From the NCBI GenBank assembly GCA_029263275.1, contig JAJCXU010000570.1, positions 1-6,081 of the forward strand: 6,081 nucleotides of DNA, read 5' to 3'. The stretch comes from Ilumatobacter sp. (GTDB lineage Bacteria; Actinomycetota; Acidimicrobiia; Acidimicrobiales; Ilumatobacteraceae). The notes beneath the pieces were generated by a model. That model had not been told where the DNA came from, searched no databases, and was given only the letters and a program-made list of their open reading frames with translations. Shown here in pieces: positions 1 to 5,058 of the stretch. Positions within the stretch are counted from its first letter, which is position 1; every line of letters starts with the position of its first letter. The position numbers were made by a program, and so were the translations under genes.

Positions 1-272
1 GATCGCTCATCAGCCCCCATCTCACCGCGATCGATCGATTCGGCGAAGCGCGCGCCGCGCTGCTCGGCACAGGGGTCGAAGTGATCGAGCACGAACACAA
101 CGACGATCCGTCCAGCGCGATTCTCGACACCGCCAAGGAGGTCGATGCCGACCTCATCGTCGTCGGAGCGCGTGGCCTCGGAGCGCTCCAACGATTCGTG
201 CGCGGATCGGTGTCGACGCGCGTTGCTCATCACAGCACCTGCGACGTCTTGATCGTCGAGCCGAGGAACTGA
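1..272 (+). CDS. Universal stress protein (UspA family), C-terminal part, 5' end outside window
   Basis: The reading frame is open from the window edge (first full codon at base 3) and ends at TGA 270-272, giving about 89 C-terminal residues. The decisive signature is the ATP-binding motif of UspA-type proteins, G-x2-G-x9-G-S, seen here as GARG, nine residues, then GS. It is preceded by the usual hydrophobic strand DADLIVVGARG and followed by the closing strand CDVLIVEP. Proteins of this family are small cytoplasmic nucleotide-binding proteins linked to stress and dormancy; the specific role here cannot be read from the sequence. An internal ATG at 81 opens the same frame, but the family needs about 140 residues, so the true start lies upstream of the window. 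The next gene, apbE, is on the same strand after 65 bases, with no evident functional link. Confidence 0.88.
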   Translation, partial: SLISPHLTAIDRFGEARAALLGTGVEVIEHEHNDDPSSAILDTAKEVDADLIVVGARGLGALQRFVRGSVSTRVAHHSTCDVLIVEPRN

Positions 273-311
273 ACGCAGGGACGAGAAACCGCCGCGGCTC
301 GCTTGCGAGTC

Positions 312-317
312 GGAGGA
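312..317 (+). promoter_or_regulatory. Candidate Shine-Dalgarno GGAGGA upstream of apbE, unusually distant
   Basis: GGAGGA is a near-perfect anti-16S match, but it lies 20 bases before the GTG at 338, beyond the usual 5-10. No ATG, GTG or TTG in the apbE frame lies between the two; the TTG at 319 is in another frame. Either the gene uses a long spacer, or the short AGG at 333-335 assists, or this element is not the functional site. Confidence 0.35.
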
Positions 318-337
318 ATTGGCGACAACATCAGGCG

Positions 338-1270
338 GTGATCGCGCGCGACCCCGAGCGTTTTGTCTTTCGCCATCATCCACTGCTCGGCACGATGGTC
401 GAGATCGTCATCGTCGACACGTCTGAGGAGCGGGCTCGCGCGGCGAGTGATGTTGCCGTTGCCGAGATCGAGCGGCTCGAGAACACCTTCAGCATGTACC
501 GACCGGACAGTGAGTTGAGCCGGTGGAAGGTCGACGAGTTGGATGATCCGAGCGACGAGTTCTGCGCGGTGATGGCTGGCGCGCTTCACTGGCAGAGCAA
601 TTCAGAGGGTCGGTTCAACCCACTGGCTGGGAGGTTCTCCCGCGTCTGGGCAGACGCGGAATCGAACGGCGCGATCCCGACCGATGATGAGTTGGCAATC
701 ATCGCCGACGCGATCTTCGAGCCGCGTTACGCGATCGACGACGGGATCCCGAAGCGCACCAGAGACTGCACCGACCTCAACCTCAATGCACTCGCCAAGG
801 GATTCATCGTCGATGCGGCGGCGACCCTGGCCGCCGCCACCTCCTCCCCCGTCGGAGTGCTCGTCAGCGCCGGGGGCGACATGCGCCAACTCGGCGCTCA
901 GCCCACGGCCATCGGGATCGAGAACCCCCTGCGGAGATACGACAACGAACCGCCCGTGGCGACGGTCAGCCTGCACAACGCCGGACTGGCGACAAGCGGC
1001 GGCGCACATCGCGGTTTCCGGATTGCTGGCCATTCATACAGCCACGCCCTCGACGCCCGAACTGGCCAACCAATCGATCAGCAGGCATCGATCAGTGTCG
1101 TGGCTCCAGATGCGATGACCGCCGATGCGATCGCCACCAATGCTCATGCGTTGGCGCCTCGTGATGCTGTTGCGATGGTCGAGGCAATGCCAGAAGCGGC
1201 TTGTCTGGTCATCGATTCTGACGGTGCGGTACACACCGACCGAACGTGGGAGCAGCTCGCCGTCAGCTGA
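338..1270 (+). CDS. apbE: FAD:protein FMN transferase (ApbE family)
   Basis: This 310-residue protein is predicted to transfer FMN from FAD, with Mg2+, onto a Ser/Thr of a target protein through a phosphoester bond. Family landmarks appear in order: LGTMVEI (17-23), LENTFSMYRPDSELS (47-61), DLNLNALAKGFIVD (146-159, the AKG loop), SAGGD (177-181), GIENP (193-197), LATSGG (217-222), SHALDARTG (235-243) and ADAIAT (262-267). D263 and T267 match the metal-binding Asp/Thr pair known in ApbE/Ftp enzymes. Length is typical of the domain. GTG 338 is the only start candidate between the upstream open frame and the first conserved block. No signal peptide, lipobox or hydrophobic N-terminus is present, even if the frame is extended upstream, so the enzyme looks cytoplasmic, whereas many homologues are exported. 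Its likely substrate is the DUF2271 lipoprotein encoded convergently nearby. The 3' end overlaps the PepSY gene by 8 bases. Confidence 0.93.
   Translation: MIARDPERFVFRHHPLLGTMVEIVIVDTSEERARAASDVAVAEIERLENTFSMYRPDSELSRWKVDELDDPSDEFCAVMAGALHWQSNSEGRFNPLAGRFSRVWADAESNGAIPTDDELAIIADAIFEPRYAIDDGIPKRTRDCTDLNLNALAKGFIVDAAATLAAATSSPVGVLVSAGGDMRQLGAQPTAIGIENPLRRYDNEPPVATVSLHNAGLATSGGAHRGFRIAGHSYSHALDARTGQPIDQQASISVVAPDAMTADAIATNAHALAPRDAVAMVEAMPEAACLVIDSDGAVHTDRTWEQLAVS
1263..1270. other. Overlapping stop codons of two convergent genes in a perfect 8-bp palindrome
   Basis: TCAGCTGA is its own reverse complement. Read on the plus strand it supplies the final Ser codon and TGA of apbE; read on the minus strand it supplies the final Ser codon and TGA of the PepSY gene. 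The palindrome does not extend beyond these 8 bases. There is no room for a terminator between the genes, so transcripts from the two sides must run into each other or end inside the opposing coding sequence. Confidence 0.9.
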
Positions 1271-1985
1271 TCGCCAACACGACGAACGCGATCATCACCG
1301 CGCCGCCAACACCCGCAGCAACGAAGGCTGATCGACGTCGCTTGCGGAGGAAGAACTGCATGACGAGCCCGGTGAGCGAGATGGCGACGAGGAACCCGGC
1401 GGAGATGTCGATCACCCAGCTCCAGGAGCTGCCGCTGTCACGGCCTTTGTGCAGGTCGTTCATCACGGCGACCCATCCCTGCTGCTCCACCTTCAGATCG
1501 AAGGTGCCCGCGTCGACGTCGAAGATCAGGTCGGCGCTGTACCCAGGATTCTTGTAGGCAATCGCTCCGCGACCGCTGGTCACGTCGAATGAGTCGACGC
1601 TGCCGCGGACGTCGTAGGTCTCGCGTACGTACTCGGAAATCGACAAGAAGTCGACGCCGAGCGAGGAACCGTCATCGGCCACGAGTTCCGTGTCGAACGG
1701 AAACGACCCTGACTCCGTTTCGATGTCCACCTCATCGCCAAATGTCCACGATGGGTGGTTGAGCGTGATGCCCGTGATCGCGAAGAACAGCACGACGAGC
1801 AGGGCGATCATCGACGTGTACACGTGGATGAGGCGCGACCAACGGTGCGCGTCACGTTCGAATCGGCTCACCTTCCGCCGCTGCCCGCGACCGCCGGCCT
1901 CGGGTTCTGCAGCAGCGTCGGGGACCGTTGTGGCTGCCGTCGTGGAGACGAGCGGGTCGTCGATGGTCGGCGCGTCGAAGGTCAT
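1263..1985 (-). CDS. PepSY-associated transmembrane protein (PepSY_TM-like), putative electron-transfer membrane subunit
   Basis: This 240-residue membrane protein starts with about 45 polar, Ala/Thr/Pro-rich residues, probably cytosolic. A helix follows (about 54-76) in RLIHVYTSMIALL...TGITLNHPSW, then an extracytosolic domain of about 110 residues, then LHKGRDSGSSWSWVID (178-193), which leads into helix 2 (about 190-211). Helix 3 is about 220-239, with a basic RKRRR turn between helices 2 and 3. The TGITLNHPSW and LHKGR/WxWxID/SLTGL blocks are hallmarks of PepSY-associated TM proteins. His47, His54, His77 and His179 are candidate haem or metal ligands by analogy with PepSY reductases, which is inference. 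ATG 1985 follows the DUF2271 stop after one base (TGA-C-ATG), so the genes are almost certainly co-transcribed and translationally coupled. Proposed role: moving electrons between cytosol or membrane donors and the flavinylated DUF2271 lipoprotein. The physiological donor and acceptor are unknown. Confidence 0.85.
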   Translation of the reverse strand: MTFDAPTIDDPLVSTTAATTVPDAAAEPEAGGRGQRRKVSRFERDAHRWSRLIHVYTSMIALLVVLFFAITGITLNHPSWTFGDEVDIETESGSFPFDTELVADDGSSLGVDFLSISEYVRETYDVRGSVDSFDVTSGRGAIAYKNPGYSADLIFDVDAGTFDLKVEQQGWVAVMNDLHKGRDSGSSWSWVIDISAGFLVAISLTGLVMQFFLRKRRRSAFVAAGVGGAVMIAFVVLAIS

Positions 1986-1986
1986 G

Positions 1987-2778
1987 TCACACCAGCAGTT
2001 CGGCCGAGGCGTTCGTCAGTTCACCGTTGTCGGCAAGGGCAACGGTGAAGCCGTCGCCACCGATCTCGATCGGCGTGCTCGTGATCTCGTATGGACCGTG
2101 CTCGCGGGCTGCTTCGATGTACAACACGTAGTCGCCCTGAGCGACCGGCGCACCGTCGGCATCCGTGCCGTCCCACACCACGGTGTAGTCGCCAGCGGTC
2201 CGTGTCGCTCCCGATGTCGTGCCGTCGAATGAGCTCCCACTGACCGATGCCCACTGACGCAAGTCCTTCAGCCACCGCTGCCCCTTGTTCGACTGTTCGA
2301 ACCAGAGACTGATCGTCTTGGCCAAGTTGCCATCGGCATCTTCGACCCACACCGCAACGTAGGGATTCTGGATCCGACCGCCCGATGCCGACGGGCTGAA
2401 CGTGAACGACACCGCCAGCTCGGCACCGGCGGGGAACGTTGCATCGATGGAGGCTGGTGGGGCTTCCGTGGCGACTGGCGCGACCGTTTCGGCAACCGTG
2501 GTCGGCGGCACCGTCGCAACCGTGGTTTCGGGGGCGGCAGTCGCGGGTGCTGCTGTCGACGCTGTTTCGGTCGAGGGCACGAAGACGTCGGGCTCGACCG
2601 TCGTCGTGGCCGCTTGCGGTTGTGTCGATGCCGACGCGAACACGGCGGCGTCGTCGTTGCCACCGCACGCCGCGAGGCCGGGTGCGACAACCAGGGCGGT
2701 GAGGGCGACTTGGCGGGCCAGGACGGCGCGTCGTGCTGTGGTGACGTAGCGGGACTGTTGAGGCCGCGTGGGAAGCAT
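1987..2778 (-). CDS. DUF2271-domain lipoprotein with Tat-like signal, putative flavinylated protein
   Basis: This 263-residue protein begins with a lipoprotein signal: twin arginines R16-R17 (TARRAVLA), a hydrophobic stretch, and lipobox LAAC with Cys38, so the mature protein should be lipid-anchored outside the membrane. Residues about 51-115 are a Thr/Ala/Pro/Val-rich flexible linker with internal repeats; on the plus strand GCAACCGTGGT occurs at 2492-2502 and 2516-2526, 24 bases apart and in phase. The DUF2271 domain spans about 117-248, with NPYVAVWVEDADGN (138-151), RWLKDLRQW (168-176), SGATRTAGDYTVVWDGTDADG (189-209, most conserved) and GDYVLYIEAAREHG (215-228). SGAT (189-192) resembles the FMN-attachment motif used by ApbE, making T192 the candidate site; this is inferred. 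ATG 2778 has AAGGA 12 bases upstream. The gene is first in an operon with the PepSY gene, one base apart. Confidence 0.87.
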   Translation of the reverse strand: MLPTRPQQSRYVTTARRAVLARQVALTALVVAPGLAACGGNDDAAVFASASTQPQAATTTVEPDVFVPSTETASTAAPATAAPETTVATVPPTTVAETVAPVATEAPPASIDATFPAGAELAVSFTFSPSASGGRIQNPYVAVWVEDADGNLAKTISLWFEQSNKGQRWLKDLRQWASVSGSSFDGTTSGATRTAGDYTVVWDGTDADGAPVAQGDYVLYIEAAREHGPYEITSTPIEIGGDGFTVALADNGELTNASAELLV

Positions 2779-2790
2779 GAAACCTGGATT

Positions 2791-2796
2791 TCCTTC
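2791..2796 (-). promoter_or_regulatory. Ribosome binding site of the DUF2271 gene
   Basis: The minus strand reads GAAGGA here. The AAGGA core is 12 bases before ATG 2778, somewhat long but acceptable, and it supports this ATG as the start. A weaker CCAGG lies closer to the start. Confidence 0.5.
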
Positions 2797-2904
2797 AGAA
2801 GATGTGAGGTCGATGGGCAGCGTGGCCGACCTGTGCGTTCACGTGGTGCTGAGCCTGCCCCGCGAAGGTGAGGATGAGGTGTGAATTCCGCAACGCTGGT
2901 CGTG

Positions 2905-2924
2905 ACTGGCGCAGCGGCGCCAGT
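2905..2924 (-). terminator. Possible transcription terminator hairpin after the LuxR/hypothetical unit
   Basis: ACTGGCGC and GCGCCAGT form a perfect 8-bp stem around the 4-base loop AGCG. It begins 24 bases after the stop codon of the minus-strand small hypothetical gene, where a terminator would be expected. No U-tract follows on the minus strand, which is common for terminators in high-GC actinobacteria but leaves the function unproven. Confidence 0.45.
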
Positions 2925-2948
2925 GGCCGTCGCCGTCAGGCCCTCGTG

Positions 2949-3176
2949 TCACTCACCGGTCTGCGGCTGTTCCTTGTCCGCAGTGGCGAAACTGGTGACT
3001 TGGATACCGAGGCCTCGGATCTGGTCGAGGAGACCGTGGAGGTGAGCTTGATCGACGAGGTCGCCTTCGAGGATGGTGTTCGGACCGTCTTGATCTTGGC
3101 TCATGTTGTCGAAGCCGTCAGCGAACCGGTCGCTGAGGCGACCGGCAACGACGATGCGATAGGTCTGTGGTGTCAT
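2949..3176 (-). CDS. Small conserved hypothetical protein (75 aa)
   Basis: The product starts MTPQTYRIVVAGRLSDRF and has the pattern strand (TYRIVVAGRL), helix (SDRFADGFDNM), strand (NTILEGDLV), helix (DQAHLHGLLDQIRGLG), strand (IQVTSFAT). This looks like a compact alpha/beta, ferredoxin-like or ACT-like fold, with a polar tail of about 10 residues. I recognise the type as a recurrent actinobacterial small hypothetical with no assigned function. Two adjacent ATGs exist, at 3179 and 3176. GGAG at 3184-3187 is 4 bases from the first and 7 from the second, so 3176 is preferred. The gene lies 97 bases downstream of the LuxR gene on the same strand, suggesting co-transcription and perhaps a ligand- or partner-binding accessory role, which is speculative. 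There are no membrane segments, signal peptide or cysteines. Confidence 0.75.
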   Translation of the reverse strand: MTPQTYRIVVAGRLSDRFADGFDNMSQDQDGPNTILEGDLVDQAHLHGLLDQIRGLGIQVTSFATADKEQPQTGE

Positions 3177-3183
3177 CATCTGG

Positions 3184-3187
3184 CTCC
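3184..3187 (-). promoter_or_regulatory. Ribosome binding site deciding the start of the small hypothetical gene
   Basis: GGAG on the minus strand stands 7 bases before ATG 3176 and only 4 before ATG 3179, favouring the second of the two tandem ATG codons. Confidence 0.5.
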
Positions 3188-3221
3188 ATCACTCGGGTGC
3201 CAGTTCAGTATCGATCGTGTT

Positions 3222-3266
3222 GGGGGGAGCATGCATCCCCCCGGCTGGGTGCCCACCCCGGGGGAT
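3222..3266 (-). promoter_or_regulatory. Two mutually exclusive GC-rich stem-loops between LuxR gene and small ORF
   Basis: Hairpin A pairs GGGGGGA (3222-3228) with TCCCCCC (3236-3242) around a 7-base loop. Hairpin B pairs ATCCCCCCGG (3235-3244) with CCGGGGGAT (3258-3266), nine pairs with one bulged C, around a 13-base loop. Both use the tract 3236-3242, so only one can form at a time. In the minus-strand transcript B would form first, 8 bases after the LuxR stop, and A would form ahead of the small ORF. No U-tract follows either. They could act as a terminator or attenuator, or as an mRNA-stabilising structure; the fold is seen, the role is inferred. Confidence 0.45.
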
Positions 3267-3273
3267 GTCGACG

Positions 3274-5007
3274 TCAGATCAGATCGGCGGCGGCGCCCGC
3301 GTCGACTGCGTCTTGCCGGGAGTTCACACCGAGCTTCTGGTAGATGGTCTTGGCATAGCCCTTCGCGGTGTTGTGGCTGATGTGCAGCGCCACACCGATC
3401 TCGCGGACTGACAGGTCTCCACGCATCAGGCGGAGCACATCGAGTTCACGGGGCGTCAAGGGGTCCAGAATCATGCCGGAAGGCATCGTTCTCGTGCGTG
3501 GTCGAGCCAGGCGACGTTCGGCTGTCTCGATTCGGTGCAGGAGACGTTGGTGGCCAATGCTCCCGGTGAGTTGCTGTGTCGCTTCCGTCAGGAGCTGCTG
3601 CTGGCGGGCGGGGTCGGCCACGAGTTGGGACATGACGAACAAGCTCGAGGCCAGGTAGGTCGGCTCGACCCAGTCACGCGCCAGCGCGACGCCTTGTTCG
3701 GCGTGAGCGATCGCCTGATCGTTGTCGCCCCGATGATGGTGGACCTGGGCCAGTGCAGCGTGGGCAGCGGCGTTGTGCGGATACTGCTGTCCTTCACGGT
3801 TGGCCAATGACAGCGCCTCGGTGGCCGTGACCAGGGCCGATTCCCAGTCGCCAAGCTCGGCGTAGGCAGCAGCCAGTTGGGCGGTGATCCCGGCGTCGAT
3901 GATCGACAACCGTCGGCGCGCTGCCGCGCTCTGTTCGAGGTGTGGCAACCCAGCCTCGGGTCCACGGATCGCGAACAGCGAAGCGCCGAGAAAGCCTTGG
4001 GCGTAGACGGCGTTGGTCGCAGTGGCCGATGGGGCAGTCGCCAGAATCGCCTCGCAGCGTTCGACGGCGTCTTCCAAGTCGCCCGCGAGAAAGGCAACAA
4101 CGGCTCGCGAGAGTTCGGCCGCGAGGACGAGATCCCGCCGGTACTCACCGTCGACGCGATCCAGAGCTGCTTCGGCGGTGTCGATCCACGCGAGCGCGGC
4201 CCTGTGGTCGCCAGTCGCGAATGCCGGGCCGACGCGAGCCAGCGCCAGCCCCGGGTGCTTCTTGATGACGTCGTCGGGGATGTCATCAATCCATCGGTAC
4301 ACGGAGACCTGTTCTCCGCCTGGGGCGGCGGCAGCCTCGTCGCTCATCAGTTGAGCAGCTTGTTCGACATCGCCCGCTTCGATCAGATGGCCGACCGCTC
4401 GTTCGACCATGCCGTTGGCCCGCATCCACTGTGCGGCACGCTGATGGAGTTGCGCGATCGCACCGGGCTCCGCCGTGAGCCGGTGTTCATGTCGGAGCCA
4501 GTCCCGGAAGAGATGGTGATATCGGTACCACCGTCGTCGGGAGTCGAGGCCGACCAGAAACAGGTTGCCGCGCTCGATCTGGTCGAGGAAGGCCGCGGAG
4601 TCAGTGATGTCGAGGAGGTGATCACAAAGTTCGGCATCAAACTCGTCGAGCACTGAGGTCCTCAACAGGAATTCCCGCACCGGATCGGGGATACGGCGCA
4701 ACACCTCGCTGGCGAGGTAGTCGGCGATGTTGCGATCGTCACCGGCGAACGAGGCAAGAAAGGCGGAGCGGTCAGGCTCGCCAGCCAGTGAGAGGCCAGC
4801 GAGCTGGATGCCGGCTGGCCAACCCTCGGTTCTGTCGCAGACCAGGGTGGCTTCGTCGAGCGTGAGATCGACGCCGAACCGCTGGTTGAGGAAGCTTTGG
4901 GTCTCGTCGGTCGACATCTGCAGGTCCTCCACGCGGACCTCGGCAATCGTTCCGGCGGCCCGATATCCGGCCAGCGGAAATGGCGGATCAGATCTCGTCG
5001 AGATCAC
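3274..5007 (-). CDS. LuxR family regulator of the MalT-like (LAL) type, 5'-truncated: ATPase P-loop region missing
   Basis: The 577-residue frame holds the back two thirds of a LAL/MalT-like regulator. It begins at TRSDPPFPL, the end of the nucleotide-binding domain, then continues with EGWPAGIQLAGLSL (61-74), a winged-helix-like part, YRYHHLFRDWLRHEH (161-175), a long helical TPR-like middle (about 185-500), and a C-terminal LuxR helix-turn-helix with LTPRELDVLRL (517-527) and ISHNTAKGYAKTIYQKLGV (532-550). Family members are usually about 850-950 residues with Walker A and B motifs near the N-terminus, and none is present. Twelve further in-frame codons upstream of the GTG (FLIDNAPQCLNI, 5043-5008) still match the family, so GTG 5007 is not a natural start, and no ribosome binding site precedes it. 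Homology stops abruptly near 5044 and the frame closes at 5080-5082. No internal stops or frameshifts were seen. It may be a pseudogene or a product of misassembly. Confidence 0.85.
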   Translation of the reverse strand: MISTRSDPPFPLAGYRAAGTIAEVRVEDLQMSTDETQSFLNQRFGVDLTLDEATLVCDRTEGWPAGIQLAGLSLAGEPDRSAFLASFAGDDRNIADYLASEVLRRIPDPVREFLLRTSVLDEFDAELCDHLLDITDSAAFLDQIERGNLFLVGLDSRRRWYRYHHLFRDWLRHEHRLTAEPGAIAQLHQRAAQWMRANGMVERAVGHLIEAGDVEQAAQLMSDEAAAAPGGEQVSVYRWIDDIPDDVIKKHPGLALARVGPAFATGDHRAALAWIDTAEAALDRVDGEYRRDLVLAAELSRAVVAFLAGDLEDAVERCEAILATAPSATATNAVYAQGFLGASLFAIRGPEAGLPHLEQSAAARRRLSIIDAGITAQLAAAYAELGDWESALVTATEALSLANREGQQYPHNAAAHAALAQVHHHRGDNDQAIAHAEQGVALARDWVEPTYLASSLFVMSQLVADPARQQQLLTEATQQLTGSIGHQRLLHRIETAERRLARPRTRTMPSGMILDPLTPRELDVLRLMRGDLSVREIGVALHISHNTAKGYAKTIYQKLGVNSRQDAVDAGAAADLI

Positions 5008-5039
5008 GATGTTCAGGCATTGCGGTGCGTTGTCGATGA

Positions 5040-5058
5040 GGAAACCATGACGGGTTCG
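5040..5058. other. Head-to-head junction of two 5'-truncated genes (rearrangement or chimeric join)
   Basis: To the left, the minus-strand LuxR frame retains family-like sequence up to about 5043. To the right, the plus-strand transporter frame is open only from 5040 (TGA at 5037-5039) and is already inside a periplasmic loop of the protein. Neither gene has its natural start, promoter or ribosome binding site, and no intergenic space separates them. I see no insertion-sequence ends, long repeats or target duplication flanking the point, which fits a simple deletion, an inversion breakpoint or an assembly error. The exact base of the join is uncertain by about 20 bases. Confidence 0.7.

Larger units (their letters stand above)
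2779..2948. other. 170-base intergenic region upstream of the DUF2271-PepSY operon
   Basis: This gap lies between the stop of the small hypothetical gene and the start of the DUF2271 gene, both on the minus strand. It holds an 8-bp hairpin (2905-2924) and the ribosome binding site of DUF2271. A CACGTG palindrome sits about 60 bases before the DUF2271 start. I could not identify a convincing -35/-10 pair, although the operon promoter should lie here if the hairpin ends the upstream transcript. No convincing gene is present. Confidence 0.5.

Noticed and set aside
291..313. GC-rich inverted repeats (GCCGCGGC, and CTCGC-TT-GCGAG) between the stress protein gene and apbE, possible terminator
   Set aside because: The first is a simple palindrome and the second has a 2-base loop, leaving at most a 4-bp stem. 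No U-tract follows, and the region also holds the apbE ribosome binding site candidate. Too weak to list.
1690..2232. Plus-strand open frame across the PepSY/DUF2271 boundary
   Set aside because: It is antisense to two genes with recognisable domains, and the product shows no membrane, signal or domain pattern.
2434..2628. Repetitive GC-rich tract, considered as a tandem repeat or CRISPR-like element
   Set aside because: It encodes the Thr/Ala/Pro-rich linker of the DUF2271 lipoprotein. The only clear DNA repeat (11 bases, 24 apart) is in phase with codons and explained by the low-complexity protein sequence.
3877..4656. Long plus-strand open frame opposite the LuxR gene
   Set aside because: It lies antisense to the TPR-like region of the regulator, which has clear family motifs. 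The plus-strand translation has none and no ribosome binding site was seen.
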